A stretch of DNA of 64,000 nt from Gnomoniopsis sp. IMI 355080 (GCA_027946555.1 JAPEVC010000063.1:1-64000); one strand, 5' to 3'; numbered from the stretch's first letter, positions 35,715-48,744 are shown. Numbers and translations: made by a program. Notes: a model not told the origin generated them from the sequence alone.

Positions 35715-36423
35715 GAAGCCCCAAGTAGCTGAAGCGCTTTGGTATACGATGTTGGCAAGTACAGTAGATATCCACACGTTCGTCCGGTCTAGGTACTGCA
35801 ACCCGAATAATCGATCTATGCCAGCAGTTAAGCTTTTGACCAATGGCGTGTTATAAATCTGGGGCAGGGTTCAACATGCCTCCTTGTCGCAATGGAGCCA
35901 CAGCCAAACACCATCTCACAATGATCGGTCGAGTCAGTCAAGCCATTGGGACAGGTCCACCGGGAGACACCCGACTGGACCTGATAGGAAGACGGGGCAG
36001 AGATATCACATCACTGCAGAGCCTGGGGACTTGGACCTTCTAGTTTGGGGCCAAGGACGTGGGCCAACCCCATCCCATATATTCACCGGTGAAGGGTCCC
36101 CGCTTCGCTTCAGTCGATCCCATCACTGAGCATAATCTATGCACCGGTTACGCGAATGATCTATTGCACTGCGTGCAGGACCTGATCCATGAGAACAGCT
36201 CTTCTGATAAGATCCATGTCTCGTTTTCTATTCGATACCGACACGAGGGTAGCGTTGCAAGTACAGCCGACCCAGGGATGAAGATTCGGCGACTCCCGCT
36301 CTGGTCACAGCCAAAGGCTGCAATGCCATAGAGGTATATACCTATCACAACAACCGCAACAAATGCACTTCTATCGCGGCCAGCAGGCTTATTCATAATT
36401 CTCACCCTTCAGATCACAAGATT
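35715..36423. other. Intergenic
   Basis: No gene seen. It separates the 3' end of the helicase-AAA gene from the start of the DUF7924 gene on the same strand and probably contains the latter's promoter. Confidence 0.5.
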
Positions 36424-38315
36424 ATGCCCACTCTCATGCCCGGCCCGGTTACGAGAAACAGGAGTTCCCGAGCCAACCGTCGACGGACTGAACAGCATAG
36501 CGGCGGAGGGAATACCAAAAAAAATCACGCTCCCAATAATCAGGACCTTCCTACTCCAGAGTATTGGGATAGACTCTCCCAAATTCCTCTGGTAAAGAAC
36601 GCGCTCCGAGAATTAGATCGACGGAACGACGCCCTTGGACCTACGAGTCTTGGCTTGGACAATCAGCTATCTTACTCTAGTCTGAAACAATTTGCTCGAC
36701 ACGGTGGTCCTGACTTAAGTGATATTCGAGGTGTATGGTAGACGTTCCAACCTCTTCTATTTGTGTACCTCATATCTGACTTGCATAGCATAAGCTTCCA
36801 CCTAAGCCATCACCCATCAATTACCAATCCCAAGAACACCCTTCTGCTAGAATGGGACGACGCGGGACCCTCAGGAGACCTGGTGGTACTTCTAGGCCGA
36901 TACTGGGTAAACGTGGACGAGACCGCAGCGTCGAGCCTACAGAGCAGGAAGGTCGAGGGGTTAAAGGACGCCCTCGCGGACTACGATCTGGACTAAGAGC
37001 AACTGGACGCAGACGTGCTGGTGTGACACGAAGTATCTCTTCCGAAGCTGGAGTGATTGGAGTCACGAACAAAGCAACAGATAACGAGATCTCGACGCTG
37101 TCGATGACGTCCACTTCAAAAAGTGGCCCATATAAGGCAGATTTCGGACGACATCTCTTAATACACAACGTGCTGCCTCTGAATAACCTTGAAGTAGAGG
37201 ATCCAGAGCCACCGGCCAACATTATAGAAATCAGGGATGCGTTGAAGCGTGAGAGAACTTGGGCTCCTGACTTTGATATCCAAGCACGAGCATTCCGAGC
37301 CCGTTTCCGCCGGGCAAAGAATGAAAAGGAAATTATTTCTCTGTTGAGCTTAGAGTCTATACCGGCAGAGACGACAATTATCAGGCAGGGCAACGTGATT
37401 TCATGGGATCAATCGTGGTCTGGATTAGGCCCGTTGACAGACGGCACCATCAGCCCAGGCAAGCCAGACCTAGCGTATGCTACAAACGCTAATACTCTCA
37501 AGGATTCCATCGTCAATAAATTGGGCGCAATGATTTTGCCAACAACTTCGAAAGACTTTGTCTGTCCAAACTTCATGATTGCCGCCAAAGGTCCCTCGGG
37601 AACTCAGGGTGTGAATGATCTGCAGGCGGTTCATGTCGGTGCCCTTGCAGCAAGAGGGATGCATGCTCTGTGGTCGTATGGCAACAGTAATGAGACTGTG
37701 GACGCTGAATTGGACACCAGGAAGATCGCTCGCACGATCACATGCACCTGGCTGGCGGGTACCTTCACTATGTACGCCACCTATCGTCAGGATCATCAGG
37801 TGGCCGAAGACGCATCAGAGGGCTCGATATCCACATCTTCGGCTTTCCCTACATACTTAACGAGTTTGGTTGGTGCCTGGAGCTTCAATACGGTCGAAGA
37901 TGAGGAGTTGAAGAAAGGTTTTGCAGCCTACTTGAACGGACTGGAATGGGCACAAGGTCAGCGCGAACAGGCTATCGAGCGTGCTAACAAGCGCTACAAG
38001 GCTATGAAGCGTGCCAATAGAAGAGCCAGCGATGAAAAACGTAAAAGAGAGCAACGTCGAAGCCGCGAGGATGAACATAGGGAAAACCAGATACAAGAAA
38101 CGATATTCGGTGATGGAGAAGTCGATGAAGGTGCGTCCGTGAGCGAACGCTCTGGAGACAATGCTTCCCATCATGACGATCCGGGGGAAGGCCAAGATGT
38201 ACAACAGGTGTCATGGAGCTTCAACAGCGCTGACAGTCAAAGAACTATAACGCGATCGCGCGCCCATCGCGCGAGGATGGCTGCCAGGGCAGGCAGTCCA
38301 CAGCTAAATTTATAG
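36424..38315 (+). CDS. DUF7924 domain protein
   Basis: Two exons, 36424-36732 and 36795-38315, with a 62-nt intron (CTGAC branch-like site), give 609 residues. The N-terminal part has the family opening YWDRLSQIPLVKNALRELDRRN and FARHGGPDLSDIRG, where the intron falls. The conserved domain spans about residues 270-480: KPDLAYA, CPNFMIAAKGPSG, QAVHVGALAARGMHAL, and GTFTMYATY, ending with GLEWAQGQREQAIERANKRYK and a basic coiled coil. From memory the family usually shows an acidic residue in the E-A-K-G-P block, which here reads A-A-K-G-P. The core resembles a nuclease-like fold only by that block, so no activity is claimed. The protein is probably nuclear given several Arg/Lys-rich patches. 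Confidence 0.78.
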
Positions 38316-39657
38316 TATATAGGCACTATTTACAGCTACATCCCACTCAACCGCTATCACCTCACTTTTACAAGACCTAGGCACGCCATATTTTCTCTAT
38401 CAAACAATTGCTACAGTACACAGGTCCTCACTGAACACTTCAAGTTAATTATAGTTACTATACTATCGGAAATCCTACAATACAAATTCGACCGAGGCCG
38501 GACTAGACCACCTGGGCAAGTACACGCTCCAATAGGTTTTGGTTCGATGCTTCCACTAGTCGTGGGAGACTCCGTACTCTACCTCCGAATGTTCGACACT
38601 TCCCAAGGGCATTATCTGCGGAGCAGGGAACAATTGGCCCTAAGACACTTGTAGATCAAAACAAGGAACAAGAAATAGACTCCCCGAATCATGGACGAAG
38701 GGGAAATTGGGTGGATCTTGTGTCGGTACGGGGTATAGGTGACAAATGGGATGCCCACAAGGGATGGGTATATGTCCATGCCTCGTGGAGAACTTGGGTT
38801 CCCATCCACTCTACCCTATGTCAGCCACTAAGGACTGGATTGGTGATTGAGCGAGCGGTGATGGTGACCATTAGCGAATACCCGGCGTTGTATTCCCAAG
38901 GCTGTGTTTTGTCTGTCTGTACGACGAGGATTTTCCGTAGCCTGGGAGACGGTGCCGGAGACCACGACGGGGATTCTTGGTGGAATATAATCGGTCGAAT
39001 CTTGCCTGTTTTTTAGTAACAAAGACTGTATAGGAAATGCCAGAACTCGGTCCGTTTCATACTCCGTGAGGCTTGAGCATCAATGCCTTGTAGACCATGT
39101 CCTGGCAGTAGCATTAGGTATGAACGTCTAGACGATTCAAGGATCATTACCACCGTTCTCCGAAGCCGGCCGTAAGTCAATACAAGTAACGTCATAATCT
39201 GGGGTCTCCGCAGTGGGACGATTCATCCCCGCGCTCGTGACATCGCGATGCACGCTGGGCCCCGCGCAACTGCATGTCTTGCTAGTGATAGGGCCGCTTG
39301 GAGGGCCTGGTCTGATCGTGCCTATCTGAGTCGGGAGGATACCCGAGGAAGTGCCGAACAGTACCAGAATGAGCCTCGATTTTCGTTGGAAGCATGGCTC
39401 TTTCGAATCACCGCCTTGCTTCTGTTGTTCCACTGGAGAAAATGACCACAGCAGCACAGCTTCCTAATCGTGGTGGACGTATTGCGGGTAAGGATATTCC
39501 CGGACTGGTCTCGGTGCAGATTCGCTGTATACAACGTGCCGGTGCAATCGATCTCGTCCTCAGAAATTGAGGCTGCTTCGACCCCTCCGTCAAAACGAAA
39601 ACTTCAACAACTTCACCACTTGGCACTCTCAAAGAGGACGGCCCCAGGAAAAATAAA
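38316..39657. other. Intergenic, 1.3 kb
   Basis: No gene supported. The recurrent word ACTCCGTACT lies at 38569-38578. Short frames at 38711-39016 and 39137-39457 lack features. Confidence 0.55.
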
Positions 39658-41548
39658 ATGGGTGGCATCCAGCGCTTGAAGGGCCTCAATGTGGCAAATC
39701 ATCTGGAAAAGCGATCCCTCCTGGTCGCCATCAACAGTATCGCCGCACTGAGCATCTTTTTCTTCGGCTACGATCAAGGCATGATGGGTGGCGTCAACGT
39801 GAGTGGACTTCCTTTACACGCAGCGCTTAACCCTGTGTATATTTTTTAGACTGTCCAATTTGCGCATCTCATACAGCCGCAGCAGGCTAATTCTTCATAG
39901 ACATCCAAGGATTATGTGACGCTGATGGGCTTCGGGTACGTCGACAACACAGGGGCCGTCGTCGTCACCGATGCGTTGCTACAGGGTGGCATCGTCTCCG
40001 TTTACTACCTCGGGACCCTTTTTGGGTGCCTCCTTGGCGGATGGGTGGGCGATAAAGTAGGCCGCACGCGCACCATCGCTCTCGGTGCCCTTTGGGCCAT
40101 CGTTGGAGCCACCCTGCAGTGCTCAAGTCAAAATCACGACTGGATGATTTGCGCACGAGCCGTGAACGGCATCGGCACGGGGATCTTGAACGCGATTGTA
40201 CCGGTCTGGGCTACTGAGACGGCCGAACACACCTCGCGTGGACAGTTCATCGCCATCGAATTCACGCTAAATATCTTTGGCGTGGTCGTCGCTTACTGGC
40301 TAGAGTTCGGCCTGTCATTCATCGACGACGGAAACTCGTCTATCTCCTGGAGGTTCCCCATTGCATTCCAGATCATACCGCTACTGTTCCTTTTTGGTGC
40401 TGTGTGGTTCTTTCCTGAGTCGCCGCGATGGTTAGTAAAAGTCGGTCGAGATGAGGAGGCAAGGTTCATTTTGCACCGCTTGCGAGGTAGCGATCCATCA
40501 GGTCAGGCGCAGGCTGAGGCCGAGTACCATGATATTCGCAGTATCAATGCTCTGGAAAAGGACCAGTCGCAGCAGAACTCATATATCCATATGCTGTTCG
40601 GGATTGGATCGGGCGAGCTTCACACCGGCAGACGTGTTCAACTAGTGATCTGGCTACAGATTGTTCAAGAATGGGTGGGCATTGCAGGAGTCACAGTCTG
40701 TAAGTTGATACACGCCCTTGGGCCCTGTTCCTCTAATTTGCCTTCCCTGCCTATCTTTGTTCTACGAAACTTTATTCCCAGAGCTGGAAATGTGTTGACG
40801 AGCAAGGGCAGATGCACCCACCATATTTTCTATTGCTGGTTACGACGCTACGAAGAGTGACTGGATCAGTGGGTTGAACAACATTTTTTACATGTTCGCC
40901 ACCCTCATTTGTGTCTTCACTCTCGACCGTATTGGCAGACGATGGACACTGTACTGGGGTGCCGTGGCTCAAGGCGTGGCCATGTTCCTTGCCGGTGCTT
41001 TTTCTCGCCTAGGAGAGGACGCCAGGAATGCCGGTGATACAGCCAAGGCCTCATCGTACGGCGCAGCAGCCGCTTCTTTCGTCTTCATTTTCACTTCTGT
41101 CTTCGGCGCTACCTGGCTGACAGTGCCATGGCTCTACCCAGCCGAGATCTTCCCCTTGCAGGTCAGGGCAAAGGGAAATGCTTGGGGGGTATTTGGCTGG
41201 AGTATTGGGAATGGGTGGCTGACACTGCTGTGCCCCGTTATGTTCGGCGCCATCGGGGAGAAGACGCTCTATATCTTCGGAGCTTGCAATTTCATCGCCA
41301 TCCCGATGGTGTGGGCCCTGTATCCTGAAAGCAACCAGCGTACACTGGAGGAGATGGATTTGCTTTTCGCGGCGCCTACACCATGGGTGTGGGATGCAGA
41401 AAAGACTTTTGCGAAACTCAAGGCCGAGCGGCCAGATCTGTTGGAGGCGTCGCACCAAACCAAGCAGGTTGTCGATATCGAGAAACAAGGACTGGGAAAT
41501 TCGGTCAAGATTGGTGGTGCAGAGGCTGTCGTCTCTCACAAATCATGA
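39658..41548 (+). CDS. MFS hexose/sugar transporter
   Basis: Three exons (39658-39798, 39901-40699, 40812-41548) give 558 residues. Sugar-porter motifs are plain: FFFGYDQGMMGGVN in helix 1, GDKVGRTRT in the 2-3 loop, ATETAEHTSRG, PESPRWLVKVGRDEEA after helix 6, DRIGRRWTLYWG in the second half, PWLYPAEIFPLQVRAKGNAWG in the 10-11 region and YPESNQRTLEEMD after helix 12. The order and length are normal for the family and the protein should sit in the plasma membrane with both ends cytosolic. The branch resembles fungal hexose or quinate-type transporters; substrate unknown. It is only a few kb from secreted glycan-active enzymes. Confidence 0.93.
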
Positions 41549-43120
41549 TGATAGCTGTGACCTCTTCCGATCGATCGAGGCTCTGCAAACCCTTCAATTG
41601 AGTGACTCGCCAAGGTCTTCCGCTCCGTTTGAAGTCTTACATTAGGAGCAGGCGGCTCCTCACACACTTAGTAGCTACTTGAGCCAATTTGAGGCTTGGC
41701 ATATCGACGGCGGAATACCTACCTAGGTAGTTAGTTACCTGGGTAGCTAAGTAGTGACGAACATGACGGTCGCACCCCTGCGTCCAGTTGCAAAATGCTG
41801 AAGGGACCTCCGGATCAAAAGCGCCAGACAGAGCGGAACATATCCTGACACCCGGACATAGGCTGTTCCAGCTGTGGCTGGAGTGACCACTGCAGGCACA
41901 GCCCAACGAGTTCACCAAAGTCACGTCCTGGTTTTCATCGACTTCCTATTCGAACCCCAAACATTGGCCACCGTTGGCCACAAACGCCAATTTATCGGAC
42001 GCTTCCAAGGGGTGGGCGTCATGTGAACCTCGATGCTACATACGATCGCCTCTCCGCTACGCAGCGATATAAGCCCCTCTGCTCATTCTCGGAAGGCGTT
42101 TCTTTGCTCTGTTAATGCTGGTACTTAAGGTACACAAAAGCTAGCTGTATAAGCAATAGTGAATCTGAACAAGGAGAAACTTTGCTTTCAGAACTCATGG
42201 TTATGCGCGTCGTGGTATGTTACGATGGTGTATTCACGTGGATAAGAGGCTGATGCAGGTGTGGAATCGAAATTCCCTCTAAATCAGCAGTGAGTTCATA
42301 GTGTAGCTCCTGAATAAGCAGGTACCGAAGCTTACCTAAAGTAGACAATAGAACGCCTGAGAAAAATATCAGACGATATAGGCTCGACAGAAAGAGGTAA
42401 GTAAAGCACAGGATCGTCAGGATCGACTGGGATCTTCAAGCCTAAAGGTGCCGTCGCAATCCGCCAGAATACTGCAAAACTCCATTGCACATATAGTGCA
42501 CCGCTTCAAGTATTCGAGCGCGAATCCCATGACTCAAAAGCAAATTAGCGGTACATCATCGAAGAGAGAGAACCTTGGAAGCGTATCAGGTATGCCGCTT
42601 AGGGAGAGCACGACGGGAGAGGCACACGCCACCCGGAGAGCCGCATGCGGGCTGCAACAAAACCACGTTCGAGCAAAACACATATCATGGCGAACCAGCC
42701 TCAAGGTATGCGCCTCTCCCGCTGATCGTGCGCGGCACATTCCAGAATGAGCCGCTCGACACACAAGTAGACAAGCCGTGAAGTCGCAGCTTATTTCATG
42801 AGCGAATCAGACATGTGGGTACACGTGGAGGTGGGCCCCGATGATCTCTCCTCATGGGACGGATGACGAGGGCTAACACGGGAAGATGCCGTGTAAGCCA
42901 TTCTCGGCTAGCCGTTGAATCAATAAGTGAGAGGCGTTGCGCCTGACAATGGAGCTTTTGAATTATGGGGTAGAAAGGTTGAGACTGGAAGATTCCCCTT
43001 TTTTATTCAACGGTCGGGAGGTACGTCGTGTTTCAACTCCCATCTTCAGCCTTGTGGATGCTGGGACGGCGCTATTTACAGCGACACAGCGTAGATCCCG
43101 CTTTGCATAGTACGTCACGG
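41549..43120. other. Intergenic with ACCTAGGT palindrome
   Basis: No gene supported. ACCTAGGT lies at 41721-41728, followed by tandem TAGTTAG/ TACCTGGGTAG-like words. The 42.58-42.96 kb part is GC-richer than its surroundings with several short stem-forming words, but matches no RNA I know. Confidence 0.5.
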
Positions 43121-43810
43121 TCACATCCCGCTGGCGGGTTGTGGGGTTGCTGTAATTCTCGGATTCACGGCATGTTCCCGAAAGAGGATTACGAGTCCCT
43201 CTCTGTTTTTGGAGAGGCTGGATGAAACTAGTGAGCTGTCAATGTCGTCAATCCCTACTGCCTCAGCCGCCTCTTGAATCTGTCCATTGGATGAGATGAT
43301 ATTCCGGTGTAATTTCACGATATCCAAGATGTGCCGGCAGGATTCGAGGCTACCTAGGTATGGACAGGATGCAGGAACAAGGGCTTGGCACAGACGATCA
43401 ATGTTGCGCGATGGGGAAATATTCCTGATGCCAAGATACCGAAGCTTACGGGCATCCACTGTAAATTCCATGCTCCACTCAACAGGGTGCGAGCGAATTT
43501 GAGCTCGCTGAAATACAGGTTTGGGCTTGACTATGGGTATCCTGATAGGCAGAGAAGAGCCATCAAGTCACTCCAGCTTTCTTCTTTGCAGCAGCTGTGC
43601 GGTAGTACTCCATAATACCCGCGCGGCAGCGTATCCCTTTGGAGCAGTCAATGCAATGATCCACAAAAAGAATTCAGGGGCAAAGGTGGCGCAGAGGTAC
43701 TGTAGATTAGATTGGACTGGCACCCGGCTGACAGCCATCTTCGAGCAGCGGTGCCCTGGCCGTGGCAATTCAGTCCGAACGAAGACACGCCGAGAATGTG
43801 CCATTGCCAT
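43121..43810 (-). pseudogene. Broken gene of unknown family, one nonsense codon
   Basis: A minus-strand frame of about 230 codons is open from 43810 to 43121 except for one TGA at 43570-43568. Coding-like sequence continues on both sides in the same frame (..TAQLLQRRKLE stop LDGSSLPIRIPIVKP..). A TGG-to-TGA change would be a G-to-A transition as produced by RIP. It contains a hydrophobic stretch around LCATFAPEFFLWIIA and a helical C-terminal part (SCRHILDIVKLHRNI). No domain is recognised. An ACCTAGGT palindrome falls inside it (43352-43359). Confidence 0.35.
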
Positions 43811-44311
43811 GAGAACAACTCGAACTTCCTGCCGTGCCCGCTACCCGCTGCCCGCTGTGTTGGATGTTGATTTTAGGTTTTCTGAAAATGGATCTGCCCA
43901 TGCTCCATACCTATCTGGAACGAGGGACGCACGTCACCGACCTTGTCCACTCGCGCATTATGTCCGGGTCTATTCGCGGATAGGACGGCCGCCATAGTAG
44001 TGGACACGAGGAATTGGACCGGACCCACAATAAAAGGATTGCGTACCCACCCCGTGCAACTCTGTCAACCAGCCGATCACAGGTCCTCCCTTAAATTACT
44101 ACCGGACCGTTTGCTGATTTCACTTGGCCTTCCCTTGGCTTTTGCTTGTTTTCCGTTTCTCCCCTTGGCTTTATTGTTGCTGCGAGTCACAAGCTGCTAG
44201 TTAGTTGGTATTGGAGCCGCAACACCTTGCCAAGACTTCGCGATACCTTCTCACCCGGTCCGATGTGGAGTTGAGATCCGTTTAGCGGCAGTTGACCCCA
44301 TCAACTTCAAC
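43811..44311. promoter_or_regulatory. Upstream region of GH76 gene
   Basis: No gene supported. A CT-rich stretch (about 44115-44170, repeats of CTTGGCTTT) lies 140-200 nt before the start codon and may be part of the core promoter. Confidence 0.4.
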
Positions 44312-46083
44312 ATGCGATCTTCATTATGGTCGCTGTACGCAGCGAGCGCCGTGCTGCCCACAGCATCGGCTGTTGATATAGACTGGACATCAACTGGTGC
44401 GTCATACTTCACCCAGCACCATGCCGGTGCCGTCCGCGAGGAGAGTCTCGGATTTCATTTTTGGACATGCCTGGTGCGATGATGGGCTTTCGCCGTGTGC
44501 CAAGACGTGGTGGTCCGAGTGTCGTGCAAAACGTGCCATCTTCAGATCCGCAGTTACACGGTGCAACATGTTACCTGGAGAACAGGCTTCTGACAGTTGA
44601 CGACAGACTCAATAATATCCGGCGCAGGTACCATCGCGTATGGTATGATGGGATGGTATACCGGTAATCACACAGGCGATACACCGGGTAATCTGCCTAG
44701 TCCGTACTACTGTATGTCGAATACCAACCACAAGTTTCTTTTCCTAGCTTCATCATGTTCTTCAGTAACTCACTCAACACAGGGTGGGAGGCCGGTGCCA
44801 TGTTTGGCATCATTATCGACTACTGGGCGACTACCGGCGACGACACGTACAACAACGAGACCTACCAAGCGATGCAGCATCAGATGGGCGACGATAACGA
44901 CTTTATGCCAACAAATCAGACACTGACCGAGGGTAACGACGACCAGGGTTTCTGGGCCATGGCCGCTATGACTGCCGCTGAGCAGAACTTCATGAACCCC
45001 AACTCGACTGCTCTCGCCGCTACCGAAGGCAGCACCCAATGGCTCGCCGCCGTGCAAGCCGTCTTCAACGAGTACGTATGGCGCTGGGAGGCCGCCAACG
45101 ACACATGTGGTGGCGGCCTCCGGTGGCAGATTTTCACCTTCAACAACGGTTATACCTATAAAAACTCCATCAGCAACGGCTGCTTTTTCAACGTTGCTGC
45201 CCGGCTCGCCCGCTATACTGGCAACGAGTCCTATGCCGACTGGGCCGAGACCATCTTTTCGTGGGAGCGGAGCGTAGGGTTCATGGACGACGACTGGAAT
45301 GTCTATGATGGCTCCAGCTGCGCGGGCACCGTCAACTGCTCCGACATCGACAAGGCCCAGTGGACGTACAACGCTGCCATCTTCATGCACGGCGCTGCTG
45401 TCATGTACAACCACACCAACGGGTCGTCAGTCTGGGAGGCACGTGTCAATGGGCTTGTGACCCGTTCGATCGACTACTTTTTCAACAGTACCAACAAGGT
45501 TATCTTCGAGCCACCCTGCGAGCCCACCGATGGCTGCACCACGGATGACTACTCTTTCAAGGGTTATGCGCTCAAGTGGATGGCCTTGACGACGCAGATG
45601 ATGGCCTCGACTTACGACACGCTCTACCCATACCTGCTGGCCACTGCAAAAGCCGCTGCGGCACAGTGCACAGGCACCGCTGCCGCGAGTGAAGGTTTCG
45701 AGCTGACAGGGACTGCGTGCGGCTTCAAATGGACAGACGGCACGAATGATGGCACGTCGGGCGTGGGTCAGCAAATGTCGGCATTGCAGGCTGTAGTGGC
45801 CACGCTGATCCAGAGCGCACCTGTGCCACTGAGTGAGGCCACGGGTGGTACGTCGACGGGCGATGCGGCTGGTGGGTCAGACAAGACGGATTCGTCGGTA
45901 AGTAAACGCTTCGCTCGATGTCAATTCCCGTTGTTATTGCATGTAAGCGCCTAGGCTAACTTGCTACTCAAGGTGGACTCGTTATCAGCAATTACAACCG
46001 GTGATAAAGCCGGAGCCGGCATTCTCACTGCAATAGTGTTAGCTGGAATGATTGGAGGCTCAGCATGGCTCGTTCTGGACTGA
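44312..46083 (+). CDS. GH76 alpha-1,6-mannanase-like, Dcw1/Dfg5 type, GPI-anchored
   Basis: Four exons (44312-44396, 44607-44711, 44783-45897, 45973-46083) give 471 residues. A signal peptide (MRSSLWSLYAASAVLPTASA) is followed by ISGAGTIAYGMMGWYTGN, LPSPYYWWEAGAMFG (restored across intron 2), the catalytic Asp pair at about 116-117 in TEGNDDQGFW, and further family blocks such as CGGGLRWQIF, NGCFFNVAARLARYTGN and TYNAAIFMHGAA. The last exon supplies a hydrophobic tail (ILTAIVLAGMIGGSAWLVL) preceded by a Ser/Gly/Thr-rich stretch, as in GPI-anchored proteins. Yeast Dcw1/Dfg5 link GPI mannoproteins to the cell wall. The first intron (about 210 nt) is long and might hide a small exon. Confidence 0.92.
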
Positions 46084-47699
46084 GCTGAATTCTTTGGGTA
46101 TTTGAATAGGGCCTCTTGAGAACCAGGGATTAAGGTGCTTTCTTGATGTCATTTACGCACCATGATGTCCCCAGCCAATAACAGGCTTTCTCCTTTACGA
46201 TTGTGGTATTCTATAGGATTTGGGACAGGCGTTAGCGAGGCTGGCACGGAGCCGCCTTGGGTTTGATATTAGAAGAAAATTTTGTCAATAGAGACATTAT
46301 CTCCACTGGTGTGTTCCACCTCGGCGTGCCCAGCGTGAAGAGGCTGGTCGAATCATGCACTATTCTGGAATATCCTTCGAGTATGATGATCAATGTCGCT
46401 CTTGATATCATACGACAGATTCGCGAACGGCAGCCGCGGAACAACCTCGAGTCAGACAGCTCGGTTGCACACTGTTATATGAAGAGTTGGCAAAGCTTGG
46501 TCTGTCTCGCAACACAGAACTAGCGAGTCTTTTCAGTATGCCAGCGGTCAAGGGCTCTACTGTTGCAGCGAGGGACATTACGAAGGGCCATCGCGTCAAG
46601 AGCTGAGTACTTTAGCACTGGGTACAAGACCTACAAATTCATCACCACCAATGCCTATGCTATATAGCAAACTTTGCTAATATGTGTCTGCGCGCGGTGA
46701 GCGCTCTTGTTCATACTCAGTCATTCCGCTGCCTACTGTGCATCAATTGCAGTCATTACAATGAGGCGCACCATCTTGGCAAGCCTGACATCCCATCAAT
46801 CACGGTCCAGTTGTCGCGAAGAAGAGCACTTTCGGTAAATCGACCCCCTCGAGGCTCCTTTGCTATTTCCATGGCTTCATGCCAACTTGTGGAAGAACCC
46901 TCTCTCTTTAAATATCTAATAGAGATGAGTTGTGATTTATGAATAGCACACTGTTGTTGCATTCGTGATCCCGAATCGCTCAAAGCCAGTGCGCTGTGAG
47001 TTACAACAGCCCATTTGACACCAAACTCCATTTGACAGCTCGATTTCAATATAGATCCCCTGTCCAATAGTTCCTTTTATGCGTTATGTTACTCCATGTT
47101 GGGCCCTGAAGAGCCGACGAGCTAGAAAAGCAAACGCGTTCCACAAGCCCGCCAAACAAAATCTATAATTCATCGAGGATCTGCGAAAAGTTTTGGGATG
47201 TATATCTTACATGATTGGAAGTTTTCTTTATTACGGAAGGTGTTGCTCGAGCAAATGCAATGAGCACATGACGTTCGCTGACCATAAGTAGATGTTCGGA
47301 GTGAGTTCTCACGAGTGAGGAATTGTGACCGAACGCCAAGGAACATGCTGGTCATTGCTGGCCAAATAAACCTTCGGGTTATATGAATTCCTAGTTGGAC
47401 ATTAGGCACAGCTTGCAAGCGAGGGCCGGAGCCTCCGTCCCCGAAAATAACTCATTTCCATTGGTGGGAGATGGTGATGTTCTGTCAGTGGTAACATTCT
47501 CATGTCTTGGCTAGTTGCTTCATGTAAGCCACGTGCAATTTCGTATTGTGAGTCGGTGTGTCTTTATTTTGCACGCTGGGCATTTGGGCATTGCTTTGCA
47601 AAATGACATAAATGTCGTAGCAATTCGCTTCCAAATGTCGCTCGTGATTTCGCGACCATCCTCGAGTCTAGCACACAAGCAACCACCCGTTTCGAAACA
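46084..47699. other. Intergenic, 1.6 kb
   Basis: No gene supported. Frames at 46257-46523, 46756-47067 and 47515-47940 show no domain; the last is antisense/out of frame to the CE12 gene. The right end is that gene's promoter. Confidence 0.5.
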
Positions 47700-48744
47700 A
47701 TGTTGCTCAACCACAATACTTGGTCGCTGCTCCTTGCTAGCACCTCTTTCTGGCAACATGCGGCTGCCGCAAGCTTGGTCCCAAAAGACCCTGCGACTGG
47801 CACGGCTGATGCAGCGGCAAGGGTTCCTACAATTTACCTATGTGGCGACAGCACCATGGCAAAAGGAGGCGGCGGGAGTGGCACCGAAGGCTGGGGCCAG
47901 TACCTTCAATACTCCTTCGCCTCTTCTGCGGCTGTTGTGAGCAACCAAGCCATAGCCGGGCGCAGCGCAAGATCATATTCTCGAGAGGGTCGTTTTGATG
48001 CCGTGACAGCACTCGTGCAGTCTGGTGACTGGGTCATCATGGAATTCGGGCACAACGACGGGGGATCTCTGTCCACTGATAACGGGAGGACAGACTGCTT
48101 CGGTGACGGTGCTGAAACTTGCCAAACGACATACAAGTGCGTATTCTTTCCCCACTTTGAAACGATTCAGGGTACATGAGGACACACTTGTACTGAAAGT
48201 TCTTCACAGCGGTGTCGCCGAGACTGTCCTTACATTCCCAGCATATCTCAAGAATGCCGCTACAAAGATGCTCGCCAAAGGAGCAAAAGTGGTCATCTCA
48301 TCCGCGACTCCCAATAATGTCTGGGAGAGTGGGACCTGGTCATGGGGACCAGATCGATTCTACTATTACGACTGGTAAGATGGGGCGCTTCGAGATCTTC
48401 TACAGGGAGCGAAACGATTACTAACATGTTGTCATTGTAGGCTCGCCGCCTCTCAGCTGGGAGGCGCAGCCAAAGGAGCATATTTCGTGCCGCACGGCGG
48501 GTATGCTGCGCAGGCTATGAAGAACCTGGGCGCTGCAACGGTCGATGCCAACTACCCGAATGATCACACCCACACGGCGCCATATCTGGCCGATGTCATG
48601 GCTAAATCTTTCGTTTTGGGGCTGAAGTGCGGAACAAGCGGGCTGGGAGCGTTGGCCATGAACTCAACATCCTCTCTAACGTCGACGTTCTTGGGCCCTT
48701 GCGAAGGCGGATTCAACGATACCTTGACTGCTGTTCTGAGATAG
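47700..48744 (+). CDS. CE12 rhamnogalacturonan acetylesterase-like
   Basis: Three exons (47700-48136, 48210-48374, 48441-48744) give 301 residues. A signal peptide ends near QHAAAAS. The SGNH hydrolase blocks are all present: LCGDSTMAKGGGGSGTEGWGQ with nucleophile Ser51, NQAIAGRSARSY, EFGHNDGG, and the Asp-His pair in NDHTHTAPYLA. Spacing and order match carbohydrate esterase family 12, which removes acetyl groups from rhamnogalacturonan of plant pectin outside the cell. Length is slightly above the catalytic domain alone owing to a short C-terminal extension with two Cys that could pair. Its presence fits a plant-associated or litter-degrading fungus. Confidence 0.92.

Noticed and set aside
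42560..42960. GC-rich stretch with stem-forming words, considered as a group II intron or structured RNA
   Set aside because: No domain V-like hairpin, no reverse transcriptase frame and no match to an RNA I know.
44770..45414. 214-codon minus-strand frame
   Set aside because: Shadow of the GH76 gene, whose frame carries all the family motifs.
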